Source: Marinobacter maroccanus
GTDB taxonomy: Bacteria > Pseudomonadota > Gammaproteobacteria > Pseudomonadales > Oleiphilaceae
Direction of reading: 5' to 3'
DNA length: 64,000 nucleotides
Assembly: GCF_002933275.1 (NCBI RefSeq)
Contig: NZ_PSSX01000003.1
Location: 186,001-250,000, forward strand
Shown: positions 52,878-62,814 of the stretch, piece by piece
Layout: every line of letters starts with the position of its first letter
How positions within the stretch are numbered: position 1 is the first letter of the stretch
The notes under the pieces: model-generated
What the model was told of the DNA's origin: nothing
Databases searched by the model: none
What the model saw: only the letters and a program-made list of their open reading frames with translations
Made by a program: the position numbers and the translations under genes

Positions 52878-55195
52878 CAGACAACGGCCTCCGCCTCGGC
52901 GAACGTCCGGAGAAAACCCGGAACATCCTCAGGCGGCATAGGGCGACTCAGGTGATAACCCTGCGCAATATCGCACCCGGCCACTTTGAGGTGTACCACC
53001 TGTTCCCGGGTTTCGACCCCTTCCGCCACGACTTTCAGATCCATTCGCTTTGCAAGAATGATGGTGGACGAGACGATAGGACTGTCGTCATGGCTGTTAC
53101 AGATTTTGGCAATGAGGCTTCGGTCAATCTTGAGCTTGTCCACCGGCACGGCTTCCAGGTGAGCAAAGCCGGAATAGCCAGTGCCAAAGTCATCGAGGCT
53201 GAGTTTCACACCCGCCGCTTTCAGAGAATGCAGGCTTTCGACGGCCTTGGCATCCAACATCGCCGTTTCAGTGATTTCCAGTTCCAGATGACAGGTTTTG
53301 AGACCATGCTGATGGATCATATTGATCACATCCCGGCAAAACTCTTGCTGAGCCAACTGGATTGGAGAGACATTGACGGCAACCGGCCGTACCGGAACAT
53401 TATCAACCTTCCATTGAGCAATCTGGGCGCAAGCCAGACGCAGAACTTCCATCCCGAGAGGAATCACGAACCCACTGTTCTCTGCCATGGGAATGAATCG
53501 GTCCGGGAAGAGCAAACCGAATTCCGGATGATGCCAACGAACAAGCGCTTCGTACCCGATCACTTCCATGGAATCCAGGCAAACCTGAGGCTGGTAATGC
53601 AGGACAAACTCGCGATTTCGCAACGCTTCGGCGAACGATTGTTCCAGGTGAAACTCCTCAACGTCCTTCAGGTTGAGCGACTGGTCGAAGAACCGGTACT
53701 GGCCGCGGCCTGCCTTCTTGGCCGAGTACATGGCTGCATCAGCGCAGCGCAGCAGATTCTCAACGGTCTGGCCATCTCTGGGGCAAATTGCGATGCCTAT
53801 ACTGGGGCTGCTGTTCAATTCCGTGCCATTGAGCTCGTACGTAGCGGACAAATGGCTGGTGAGTCCCGAAGCCCATGTTTCGATATCGCTCTCCGAGCGA
53901 TCTTCCGCCAGCAACACTACAAACTCATCCCCACCAAACCGGGCAGCCACGTCTGCAGGCCCGAGCATTCGCCTTATCCGGCCGGCAACGGCCTGAAGCA
54001 AGAGGTCCCCCACCTGGTGCCCAAGCGAGTCATTTATCGATTTGAATCGGTCAAGATCAATGAACAGCAGCGCCGATAAACGGCGATTCCTTCGCTGTTC
54101 GTTCAGCGTTTGCGATGCGATATCGAGAAATTGACGACGGTTGTAAAGACCACTGAGATGGTCAATCGATGCGGCCCGACTGCTTCGGGCGTGCTCCCCT
54201 TCCAGACGTTCGATGAGTTGCTGGTTCCTTTGCTCGGATAACTGCAATGCCTGCAACACGGATTGCTGTTGTTTCAGGGCACGCACCAACCAGAACACAA
54301 TGCCTCCAACCAGGAGCGTCATCAGTATATTCAGCAGCAGTTGTTTGTGCTGGTCGCTGCGAAGTGGGGCCAGGATCTCATCAAAAGGCTGTGTAACACT
54401 GACCGTGAAACCATGGATGGCGCGGGTGACAAAGACATATTGATAACGCTGACCGTCCTGTTCGAATGTTCGCTGCCCGCTGCTTACCCGGCCACTCAAG
54501 GCTGGCTCAATACGTGGCACCTGAAGCCCGCCAACAATCACACCACTGGTATCGGCGCGCATCCACTCGGCGCCCTCCGCATCCAGAACCTGGATAAACC
54601 CCCTTGGCCCAAGCTCCACATGCTGGAGCAAGCCCGCGAGATAACCGATATCGAGCTCAATCAGCACCACTCTCGTCAAACCGAGACTATCCGGTTCACC
54701 AGCGGGCACCAGAAAAGGCAGGCGCCAGCCCGGCTCTGCGACACCAGGTCCCTGACGCAGAGGCAACAAGGGAACCACCCCGTACTGTTTCATGTGGCTT
54801 TCCAACTGCCCGTAGCGGTGGGAAAGGTCCGGCCGGGCAGAATCCGGGTGACTGGCATAAAGAAGATCACCATTGCCATCGTATACGCTAAGACGATTGA
54901 ACACGGGGTCCTCCGCCAGAAGTTCGAGCAGACGTTCGAACCCATCCCCTTCCTGTTCTGGATCCTCCATTACCAGACTGCCCATCGCTTTGGCTCGATC
55001 CGTCATCTGCTTGAGACTTTCAGAAACGATCAACGCGAGATTGCGGTGCTCAGACTGTCGTGCCTGGAGCGCCTCCGTTCGGGACGTAATGGTCTGGTAG
55101 CCGAACAGGGCCCAGATAAAGACAACCATCAGGGCGCCCAGAACCAGCATGGCGATCTGAACAGCGCTGAGGGAGGAGGCGGGCTTATGGTGCAT
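52877..55195 (-). CDS. Membrane GGDEF-EAL protein with periplasmic sensor
   Basis: About 772 residues: helix about 18-38, periplasmic sensor to about 270, second helix about 275-297, short coiled coil, GGDEF domain with intact GGDEF at 421-425 (RFGGDEFVVLL), then EAL with EALVRW at 549-554 and DDFGTGYSGF. Both domains look catalytic. The ATG at 55195 is chosen over a GTG three codons earlier. One-base overlap (TGATG) with the PhnD-like gene suggests the binding protein is its periplasmic ligand sensor. Confidence 0.92.
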   Translation of the reverse strand: MHHKPASSLSAVQIAMLVLGALMVVFIWALFGYQTITSRTEALQARQSEHRNLALIVSESLKQMTDRAKAMGSLVMEDPEQEGDGFERLLELLAEDPVFNRLSVYDGNGDLLYASHPDSARPDLSHRYGQLESHMKQYGVVPLLPLRQGPGVAEPGWRLPFLVPAGEPDSLGLTRVVLIELDIGYLAGLLQHVELGPRGFIQVLDAEGAEWMRADTSGVIVGGLQVPRIEPALSGRVSSGQRTFEQDGQRYQYVFVTRAIHGFTVSVTQPFDEILAPLRSDQHKQLLLNILMTLLVGGIVFWLVRALKQQQSVLQALQLSEQRNQQLIERLEGEHARSSRAASIDHLSGLYNRRQFLDIASQTLNEQRRNRRLSALLFIDLDRFKSINDSLGHQVGDLLLQAVAGRIRRMLGPADVAARFGGDEFVVLLAEDRSESDIETWASGLTSHLSATYELNGTELNSSPSIGIAICPRDGQTVENLLRCADAAMYSAKKAGRGQYRFFDQSLNLKDVEEFHLEQSFAEALRNREFVLHYQPQVCLDSMEVIGYEALVRWHHPEFGLLFPDRFIPMAENSGFVIPLGMEVLRLACAQIAQWKVDNVPVRPVAVNVSPIQLAQQEFCRDVINMIHQHGLKTCHLELEITETAMLDAKAVESLHSLKAAGVKLSLDDFGTGYSGFAHLEAVPVDKLKIDRSLIAKICNSHDDSPIVSSTIILAKRMDLKVVAEGVETREQVVHLKVAGCDIAQGYHLSRPMPPEDVPGFLRTFAEAEAVV

Positions 55196-55487
55196 TAAAG
55201 TCACTCTGGCGGAACGGCACTTTGCTGATGGTTCGAGGCGCCTTCCGTTGGCAACTTTCCTGGTCTTGAATCAGATGGCAGGCAAGTCTACGGCCCGGCC
55301 AGATTACGCCAGACACTACCAGCAGGTTATGGCAATTGAGTGACAGCGCCAAACGCTATGCCCGTGAACCAGAGACCTCGACCGGTATATTTCTAATTAT
55401 TCTAACGATAGAACTTTAGGTTTTGTACGCTTTGATGTATCTCAAGCATTACTCGTGCATAGCAAACAAAGACAAGAGGTTCGAGGC

Positions 55488-56756
55488 ATGATTACCAGCA
55501 CTACCGAAACAGGCAACGTCAAAACTCATACCGTCGTGATCGTGGGTGGTGGGGCAGCCGGCATATCGGTGGCATCCAGCATCCACAAACGGGATAGCAA
55601 TATCGACATCGCCATCATTGAGCCCGCTGCCTGGCATCACTACCAGCCCGGCTGGACCATGGTCGGCGGCGGCGTGTTCCGACCCGAGGTCACGTCCAGG
55701 CCCATGTCAGACGTTATGCCCGGTTTCGTGTCCTGGTATAAGCAACCGGTTACCGGCATCGACCAGGACAACAACCAGGTAACCCTGGGCGACGGCTCTT
55801 CCATCGGATACAAAGCCCTGGTGCTCGCCCCAGGCCTGGAACTGAACTGGGGCGGTATTGAAGGCCTGGAAGAGGCTCTCGGTTCCAACGGCGTCACCTC
55901 CAACTACCGGGAGGGCATGGCCAGCTACACCTGGGACATGGTCCAGAACCTTAAGAAAGGCCGCGCCCTGTTCAGCCAGCCGCCGATGCCGATCAAATGT
56001 GCCGGCGCACCCCAAAAAGCCATGTATCTGTCTGCCGATTACTGGCTCAAACACGGCGTGCTGAACAACGTGGATATCCAGTTCCATAACGCCGGCGCCG
56101 TTCTGTTTGGTGTGGCCGATTATGTCCCGGCCCTGGAGGCCTACATTAAAAAATACGGCATTGACCTGAACTTCCAGAGCACCCTGGTTGCCGTGAACGG
56201 GTCCGCCAAAACAGCCGTTTTCCGCTCAACCGACGGCGAGGGTAACAGCCAGGACCGCGAAGTGAGCTTTGATATGCTGCACGCCGTGCCACCCCAGCGG
56301 GCACCGAAACTGATCCGGGAGTCTGCCCTGGCCAATGAAGGCGGCTGGCTGGATCTTGAGGACAACACCCTGCGCCACAAAACCTACGCCAACATCTTTG
56401 GCCTTGGGGATGTGAGCGGAACCGGCAACGCCAAAACCGCCGCTGCGGTGCGGAAACAGGCGCCAGTGGTCGCTGAAAACCTGGTGGCCACGCTCAGAAA
56501 CCAGCCTCTTGAAGCCGCCTATCTGGGCTATGGCTCCTGCCCGCTGACCGTGGAGAACGGAAAGATCGTATTGGCGGAATTCGGCTACGGTGGCGTACTC
56601 CAGCCCAGCTTCCCGAAATGGATCAACGATGGCACCAAGGCTACCCGGGCCGCCTGGTGGTTGAAGGCCAAGCAGCTGCCAACACTCTATTGGCACGGGA
56701 TGCTGAAGGGGCACGAATGGCTCGCCAAGCCGGCGCAGCGCTCAACCGGGAACTAG
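55488..56756 (+). CDS. sqr: Sulfide:quinone oxidoreductase (type II-like, FAD)
   Basis: About 422 residues. Seen: HTVVIVGGGAAGISVASSIHKR (FAD-binding GxGxxG), the LVLAPGLELNW second FAD motif, redox cysteine C171 in MPIKCAGAPQKAMYL and C351 in YGSCPLTVENG, spaced like the two cysteines of mitochondrial-type SQR, and FGLGDVSGTGNAKTAAAVRKQA. Family knowledge: oxidises sulfide and passes electrons to the quinone pool at the inner membrane. AGAGG lies before the ATG at 55488. Confidence 0.9.
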   Translation: MITSTTETGNVKTHTVVIVGGGAAGISVASSIHKRDSNIDIAIIEPAAWHHYQPGWTMVGGGVFRPEVTSRPMSDVMPGFVSWYKQPVTGIDQDNNQVTLGDGSSIGYKALVLAPGLELNWGGIEGLEEALGSNGVTSNYREGMASYTWDMVQNLKKGRALFSQPPMPIKCAGAPQKAMYLSADYWLKHGVLNNVDIQFHNAGAVLFGVADYVPALEAYIKKYGIDLNFQSTLVAVNGSAKTAVFRSTDGEGNSQDREVSFDMLHAVPPQRAPKLIRESALANEGGWLDLEDNTLRHKTYANIFGLGDVSGTGNAKTAAAVRKQAPVVAENLVATLRNQPLEAAYLGYGSCPLTVENGKIVLAEFGYGGVLQPSFPKWINDGTKATRAAWWLKAKQLPTLYWHGMLKGHEWLAKPAQRSTGN

Positions 56757-56887
56757 TCACTCAGTAAGACTGGCCAAAGGCGAAGAATCCACCCATAGTG
56801 TGAGGCAAATGGAGCAGATTGCGAGCGAGCTCCACGAACTGGTGGTAAGGTTCAAATAACCAATGAACCTTGTTCGGAGACTGGCCG

Positions 56888-59263
56888 ATGGCAAACCCGG
56901 GGATCGAGAAACGCAGACTGGCGGCGCTTGAGCGGCTCGGTATTCTCGATACACCTCCAGAAGAGCGCTTCGAGCGGTTGACCCGGATTGCGAAGCATTA
57001 CTACGGCGTAAAAACCGCGCTCTTCTCGGTTCTGGATGCTGAACGCCAGTGGTTCAAATCGCGCCAGGGACTGGAGGCAACCGAGACACCCCGATCGGTT
57101 GCCTTCTGTGACTACGCTATCCAGCAGGACAAAATCCTGCTGGTGGAAGATGCTGCCAAAGACCCCCGTTTTCGAAACAATCCTCTGGTTACCGGTAAAC
57201 CACACATCCGGTTCTACGCCGGCATGCCGGTACGCGAGCCCAGTGGTTTCAAGATCGGCACGCTCTGCATCATTGATGACAAGCCGAGGAAGTTCACCGA
57301 GATCGAGCTGGACGTACTGCGCAGCCTGGCAAGTATTGTAGAGGACGAACTTGAGCGGGCTTTTCTTTCCACGACGACGGGCGAGTATGTCAAAGTCTCT
57401 CATCTGAGCCGTGCCATTCACCGGGCTCAGAATGTCTTTCTGACCAGCGATAACGAACACGCGGCCTTCGAGTTGATGCTCAACGATCTACTGGCGCTGA
57501 CCGGGAGCCAGTTCGGATTCATTGGCGAGGTACTTCAACGGAACGACGACGCTCCGTTCCTGAAGATCGGCGCGATCACCAACATCGCCTGGAGCCCGGA
57601 AAGCCAGGCGCTTTATCAGGAGGTTGAGCGCCGGGGCATGATTTTCGACCGCCTCGACAATATCCTCGGCCTGCCCATGGCCACTGGCGAAGTCATTGTC
57701 TCTGACGCGGTGGCCTCAGACAGCAGAGCGAAGGGCCTGCCAGAAGGTCACCCCCCCATCACGGCTTACATCGGCATACCGGTTTTTTCCGGGGATCGGC
57801 AAATCGGTCTGATTGGCCTGGCCAATCGGCTGGGCGGTTACACCACCAGACTGGCCGACGAGCTGGAACCTCTGATGCAGACTGTGGGCAACCTGATCGA
57901 GCGTAAACGCCTCTACCAGGAAAAGCGGGAACACCAGAAGCATCTCGAGCAGGCAGCCAATTACGACGCACTCACCGGACTGCCGAATCGGCGCCGGATG
58001 ACCGAACTGTTTGAACAGGAGTTGTTTGAAGCCAATCAGCGCCAGGGCCTGGTGTCGGTGTGCTTTATTGATCTCGATGGCTTCAAGGAAATCAACGATC
58101 TGCATGGCCATGCCGTCGGCGACGCGGTACTGAAGTCGGTCGCCGATCGACTGCTTGCGAGTGTCAGAGCTCATGATGTGGTTGCCCGCCTCGGTGGCGA
58201 CGAGTTCGTGGCCATTTTAAGAGATGTTAAAGACGAACGGGTCTATGCCAGGCTCCTGGAAGCCATCAGCCAGCCAATAAATTACAAGCGCAATGTGTTG
58301 CATCTGTCCGGCAGCATGGGTGTTACGGTTTACCCTGAAGACAACTCGGACACCGACCAGCTCCTTCGCCACGCAGACCAGGCCATGTACGCAGCCAAGG
58401 AGGCGGGCAAGAATAATTACGTACTCTTTGATCTGGACTCTCACTACTCCCGGAAAGAACGAATCAAAGTTATCGAGCAGATGGGTACTGCTCTTGAGTT
58501 TGGCCAGCTGGAACTTTACTACCAACCGAAGATTCACTTCGGCAAACAAAGGGTGGAGGGCTTTGAGGCACTTATCCGCTGGAACCATCCCGAGGATGGC
58601 CTGCTGGGCCCTGGCCATTTTCTGGACCACATTGAATACACCGAATATGCCCGCAAGGTCGGCAACTTCGTGCTGGGTGACGCCATCACACGACTCCAGG
58701 AGTTTCAAAGCAATGGGCTGCCCTACACCATCAGCGTAAACCTGAGCCCGTCACACTTTCTGGGTCCGGGCTTCCGGGACGATCTGGAGGCCGCCCTGTG
58801 CGACTGTCCGATAGCGATACGTTCGCGCCTGATACTCGAGGTTCTGGAAACGACCGCGCTGGACGATACCGACCGCGTTCTCGAGAACGTCAGCGCCTGC
58901 CGTGAGCTGGGCGTTGACGTCTCGCTTGACGACTTTGGCACCGGCTACTCTTCCCTGGACCTGTTCCGCCGGCTGGCTGCCCAGGAAATCAAGATCGATC
59001 AATCGTTCGTATTCGATATGCTCGAAAATCCAGACAGTGACATGATTGTCAGCGCCATCATCAGCCTGTCGAAAAGTTTCCGGCGGCGTCTGGTGGCCGA
59101 GGGCATTGAGTCAGCACAGGTAGAGGCTAAACTGATTGAACTGGGATGTGAGCTGGGCCAGGGTTTTTTCTACAGCAAACCACTGCCATTGAAACAGGCC
59201 CTTGACTGGGCACAGCGATTTGAATGGCAAAACCGGGACACGCGGAACGACTGGGTGATCTGA
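56888..59263 (+). CDS. GAF-GAF-GGDEF-EAL c-di-GMP protein
   Basis: About 791 residues without membrane helices: GAF domain 1 (about 15-160, PRSVAFCDYAIQQDKILLVEDAAKDPRF), GAF domain 2 (about 190-345), GGDEF domain with intact GGDEF at 436-440, EAL with EALIRW at 560-565 and DDFGTGYSSLDLF. Both active sites look intact. The ATG at 56888 follows CGGAGA. It lies 131 bp after sqr on the same strand and 24 bp before another cyclase gene. Confidence 0.92.
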   Translation: MANPGIEKRRLAALERLGILDTPPEERFERLTRIAKHYYGVKTALFSVLDAERQWFKSRQGLEATETPRSVAFCDYAIQQDKILLVEDAAKDPRFRNNPLVTGKPHIRFYAGMPVREPSGFKIGTLCIIDDKPRKFTEIELDVLRSLASIVEDELERAFLSTTTGEYVKVSHLSRAIHRAQNVFLTSDNEHAAFELMLNDLLALTGSQFGFIGEVLQRNDDAPFLKIGAITNIAWSPESQALYQEVERRGMIFDRLDNILGLPMATGEVIVSDAVASDSRAKGLPEGHPPITAYIGIPVFSGDRQIGLIGLANRLGGYTTRLADELEPLMQTVGNLIERKRLYQEKREHQKHLEQAANYDALTGLPNRRRMTELFEQELFEANQRQGLVSVCFIDLDGFKEINDLHGHAVGDAVLKSVADRLLASVRAHDVVARLGGDEFVAILRDVKDERVYARLLEAISQPINYKRNVLHLSGSMGVTVYPEDNSDTDQLLRHADQAMYAAKEAGKNNYVLFDLDSHYSRKERIKVIEQMGTALEFGQLELYYQPKIHFGKQRVEGFEALIRWNHPEDGLLGPGHFLDHIEYTEYARKVGNFVLGDAITRLQEFQSNGLPYTISVNLSPSHFLGPGFRDDLEAALCDCPIAIRSRLILEVLETTALDDTDRVLENVSACRELGVDVSLDDFGTGYSSLDLFRRLAAQEIKIDQSFVFDMLENPDSDMIVSAIISLSKSFRRRLVAEGIESAQVEAKLIELGCELGQGFFYSKPLPLKQALDWAQRFEWQNRDTRNDWVI

Positions 59264-59287
59264 ACGCCGTACTCAGAGTGAAGGCAC

Positions 59288-60577
59288 ATGGAACTGACAC
59301 CGGAAATCCGGCTGAAAGCAATTCTCGAGGGCACCGGAGCGGGTACCTGGGAATGGAATCTTGATACCGGCGAGGTCATTTACAATCCCCGCTGGGCAGA
59401 TCTGCTCGGGTATCGGCTCGAAGAGCTCCAGCCGGTCACCTTCAAGACCTGGGAGGACCTTTGTCACCCGAAGGATCTTCAAGAGGCCCGGGAAGCACTG
59501 GCCCGTTACCTGGATGGCGATACCCCGCAGTTCGAATGCGTCGTCCGCATGCTCCACAAATGTGGCGACTGGCGCTACATTCACACCCGCGGCACGCTGC
59601 TAACCGACGATCAGGGCCTGGATACCCGTTGGCTGATGGGCACCCACCTGGATGTCACCCGGGAGAAGCTGAGCCAACACCAGATGGCGCAGCTCGCCAA
59701 ATCCCTGCCGGGCATCATCTACACCTTTGTGCTGGAACCGGGCGGTCGCTACTACTTTTCCTACCTCAGTGAAAAAACCTGGGATTTTTACGGGCTGACA
59801 ACAGAGGAATGCCTGGCTGATCCAGACAAGATCTTCAACCTGATCCATCCGGATGATCTCCCCAGGGTGCACGAGAGCATCGCCGTTTCTGCCGAGACCC
59901 TGGAGGAGTGGGTTTGCGAATACCGTGTCCAGACCAGGCTCGGGAGCTACTGGCTCAAAGGTGTATCACGACCCGAAAAAGACCCTGATGGCCGGATCAG
60001 CTGGCACGGCATGACGATCAATATCGACACCCAGAAGAACCTGGAACTCGAGCTGGAACAGCTCTCGATTACCGATGAACTGACGGGGCTATACAACCGG
60101 CGGTATATGCTTCGGAAATTGCGGGAATCGGTGGCGCAGGGCGAGCGGTACGGGGATACCTTCTCGCTGATTTCTCTGGATATCGATTTCTTCAAGATCA
60201 TCAACGATTCCTACGGGCACCCAACCGGCGATGCTGTGCTCAAGCGGTTCGCCGATATCATCGAGTCCAGCACCCGAAAATCCGATATCGTGGCCCGCAC
60301 CGGGGGTGAGGAATTCATTATCTTCATGCCCAATACCGGGCTGTCCGAAGCCGGCCAGGTGGCGGAATCCCTGCGGATTGCCCTGCAAACCGAGAGCTTT
60401 ATCAGTGATGAAGGAGAAACCTTCAGCATCACGTTCAGTGCCGGCGTGGTTAACTGGTCCGGGTCAGATACCCAGAGTACCTCGGTTCGGGATTTACTAT
60501 CGGCCTGCGACCAGTCACTGTATGCCGCCAAACGATCCGGGCGTAACCGGGTAGTGGCCGATGGCGACGAAGAATGA
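59288..60577 (+). CDS. PAS-PAS diguanylate cyclase
   Basis: 429 residues, soluble. Two PAS/PAC modules (about 8-130 and 135-260; GTGAGTWEWNLDTGEVIYNPRWADLLGY, YTFVLEPGGRYYFSYLSEKTWDFYGL) precede a GGDEF domain with intact signature GGEEF at 339-343 (RTGGEEFIIFMPNTG). Predicted active c-di-GMP synthase sensing a cytoplasmic cue. 24 bp after the GAF-GGDEF-EAL gene, probably co-transcribed. Confidence 0.92.
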   Translation: MELTPEIRLKAILEGTGAGTWEWNLDTGEVIYNPRWADLLGYRLEELQPVTFKTWEDLCHPKDLQEAREALARYLDGDTPQFECVVRMLHKCGDWRYIHTRGTLLTDDQGLDTRWLMGTHLDVTREKLSQHQMAQLAKSLPGIIYTFVLEPGGRYYFSYLSEKTWDFYGLTTEECLADPDKIFNLIHPDDLPRVHESIAVSAETLEEWVCEYRVQTRLGSYWLKGVSRPEKDPDGRISWHGMTINIDTQKNLELELEQLSITDELTGLYNRRYMLRKLRESVAQGERYGDTFSLISLDIDFFKIINDSYGHPTGDAVLKRFADIIESSTRKSDIVARTGGEEFIIFMPNTGLSEAGQVAESLRIALQTESFISDEGETFSITFSAGVVNWSGSDTQSTSVRDLLSACDQSLYAAKRSGRNRVVADGDEE

Positions 60578-60637
60578 TCCCGGCCCGGGATTCCACGTAT
60601 TTATTACGCCCAAAACAACCATCAACGGAGAACGAAT

Positions 60638-61009
60638 ATGATCGGATACGTCACCCTTGGCGTCAGTGATATGGAACGAGCAAAGGCATTCTATGCGGAA
60701 TTATTGAGCGATCAGGACGCCAAGGTGCTTCTGGACATGGGCCGTATCGCCTTTATCGGCAAGCGCATGAGCGAGCCCATGATCGCCGTTTGCGTTCCCT
60801 TCAATGAGGAACCCAACCATCCCGGCAATGGCAATATGGTTGCTCTTCCTGCGGGTTCCAAAGAGGGCGTGGATGCCATGTACAAGAAAGCGATCGAGCT
60901 TGGTGCCACCTGCGACGGCGAGCCTGGTCAGCGAATTCCCAATCAGTTCTACGGCGCCTATGTGAAAGACCCGGACGGCAACAAGCTGGCGTTTTTCGTA
61001 TTCGGTTGA
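60638..61009 (+). CDS. VOC family (glyoxalase-like) protein
   Basis: 123 residues with the vicinal-oxygen-chelate fold: MIGYVTLGVSDMERAKAFYAELL at the N-terminus and YGAYVKDPDGNKLAFFVFG at the C-terminus. Family knowledge: metal-dependent enzymes such as glyoxalases or dioxygenases, or resistance proteins; substrate unknown. AACGGAG precedes the ATG. Followed by a terminator and convergent fruA. Confidence 0.88.
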   Translation: MIGYVTLGVSDMERAKAFYAELLSDQDAKVLLDMGRIAFIGKRMSEPMIAVCVPFNEEPNHPGNGNMVALPAGSKEGVDAMYKKAIELGATCDGEPGQRIPNQFYGAYVKDPDGNKLAFFVFG

Positions 61010-61017
61010 TGACTCGT

Positions 61018-61044
61018 GGCCCTCAGACGAGGGCCGCAGTTTAT
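61018..61044 (+). terminator. Terminator between the VOC gene and fruA
   Basis: GGCCCTC (61018-61024), loop AGAC, GAGGGCC (61029-61035), then GCAGTTTATT. It may serve the plus-strand VOC gene; the short interrupted T-run makes it moderately strong at best. Confidence 0.6.
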
Positions 61045-61050
61045 TCATCA

Positions 61051-62814
61051 TCAGCTTACCGCTGTCGCCACTTCCGCCTTGCCGGTTTTCAGCAACGCGT
61101 AACCGAAACCGATCACCAGTGATCCCACGGTAATCGCAATCAGGTAGGGCAATACGGTACTAACCGCATTTGGAATGGCAAGCACGAACAGCCCGCCATG
61201 GGGTGCCATCAGCTTGACGGTGAACAGCATCGACAGGGCACCGGTAATTGCGCCGCCGATCATACACACCGGAATTACCCGCAACGGATCCTTCGCCATA
61301 AAGGGTATCGCGCCTTCCGAGATAAAGCACAATCCCAGAACAAAGGACGCCCGTCCGGCCTGGCGTTCCGCCTCTGCAAACTTACGCCGGGCGATGAAAG
61401 ACGCGACACCCATGCCGATGGCCGGCACCATTCCTGCCGCCATGATGGCCGCCATGGGTGCCGAGCCGCCACTGCCCTCTGACAGCAGACCCACGCCGAA
61501 GGTATAGGCGGCCTTGTTGACAGGTCCTCCCAGATCAAAGCACATCATGGCTCCCAGAATACCGCCCAGGAGGATCGCATTGGTCGTTCCCATGCTTTCG
61601 AGGAAACCGGTCAGGCCATCCATGATGGCGGCCATGGGCTCGCCAATCACATAGATCATCCCCAGGCCGGTAACCAGACTGGCCAGCAAGGGAATAATGA
61701 GGATCGGCTTCAGCGATTCGATGCTCTCTGGCATCGGCAGTTTCTGGCTGATAAAACGCGCCACATAGCCAGCCAGGAAACCCGCCACAATACCGCCGAG
61801 GAACCCGGCTCCCAGTTCCCCCGCCAGAAACCCACCGATCATGCCCGGCGCCAGGCCGGGGCGGTCGGCAATCGACCAGGCGATGTATCCGGCCAGCAAT
61901 GGAATCATCAGCTTGAACGCGGTACCGCCACCAATCTGCATCAGCGCAGCCGCCAGCGTACCTTCCTCCTGAAACGCTTCAATCCCGAATACGAAGGACA
62001 GGGCGATCAGCAAACCGCCCGCAACCACCATGGGTAGCATGAAGGAAACGCCGGTCAGCAGGTGCTTGTACGGCCCCCGTTTCTCGCCACTTCCGGAAGC
62101 GCCCGACGATTTCTTCTGGCCAGCGTCCAGAACCACAGCCTGGTCAAGGGCATCACGGACGGTATCCGCAGGTTTCTTCAAGGCGGCACCGGTGGAGGTT
62201 CGCCACACGCGCTTGCCGGCAAAGCGTCCCGGGTCCACCTCAATGTCGCAGGCCAGGACAACCACATCGGCAGCCGCAATCTCCTCGTCTGTCAGGGGAT
62301 CCTGGGCGCCAACCGAACCCTGGGTTTCTACACGGATCCTGTGGCCAGCGGATTCCGCCGCAGCGGTCAGTGCCTCCGCCGCCATAAAGGTATGGGCGAC
62401 GCCAGTGGGACAGGCAGTAACGGCAACAATTCGCTTACCCGCAGAGGCACTGCCAACAGCGGAACTGGTTGCTGCAGATTCCTGACTGGCCTTTGCCGGG
62501 TCCCAGGGTGTGGCCTCTGCCTGCGCCCTAGTCAGAATGGCGTCTGGATCTGGCAGGGCGGCAGTGACCGGAATCCGCAGCAGGCGTTTGCCCGCATAGG
62601 CGGCCAGATCTACCGGAACACCGACGGCGGCAATGACAAGATCGGCTTGTCGGATAGTCTCTTCGCTGGGCTTGTTGTCCGCTTTATCATCCGGGCCTCG
62701 AGTGTCGGTAGTAACAGACCAGCCGCGCCGGTTCGCGGCCCGCTCCAGAGCCCGGGCGGCCAGAAAACGGGTTGCTACGCCCTGGGGGCAGGCAGTCACA
62801 ATAATCAGGTTCAT
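61051..62814 (-). CDS. fruA: PTS fructose-specific EIIBC component
   Basis: About 587 residues: an N-terminal IIB-like domain (about 1-100, VTACPQGVATRF), a second IIB domain with the phospho-acceptor Cys in VTACPTGVAHTFMAAEAL (about 135-230) and a IIC membrane domain (about 260-580, eight or more helices). The ATG at 62814 has GGAGAG 8 nt upstream and overlaps the fruK stop (ATGA). Family knowledge: transports and phosphorylates fructose to fructose-1-phosphate. Confidence 0.95.
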   Translation of the reverse strand: MNLIIVTACPQGVATRFLAARALERAANRRGWSVTTDTRGPDDKADNKPSEETIRQADLVIAAVGVPVDLAAYAGKRLLRIPVTAALPDPDAILTRAQAEATPWDPAKASQESAATSSAVGSASAGKRIVAVTACPTGVAHTFMAAEALTAAAESAGHRIRVETQGSVGAQDPLTDEEIAAADVVVLACDIEVDPGRFAGKRVWRTSTGAALKKPADTVRDALDQAVVLDAGQKKSSGASGSGEKRGPYKHLLTGVSFMLPMVVAGGLLIALSFVFGIEAFQEEGTLAAALMQIGGGTAFKLMIPLLAGYIAWSIADRPGLAPGMIGGFLAGELGAGFLGGIVAGFLAGYVARFISQKLPMPESIESLKPILIIPLLASLVTGLGMIYVIGEPMAAIMDGLTGFLESMGTTNAILLGGILGAMMCFDLGGPVNKAAYTFGVGLLSEGSGGSAPMAAIMAAGMVPAIGMGVASFIARRKFAEAERQAGRASFVLGLCFISEGAIPFMAKDPLRVIPVCMIGGAITGALSMLFTVKLMAPHGGLFVLAIPNAVSTVLPYLIAITVGSLVIGFGYALLKTGKAEVATAVS

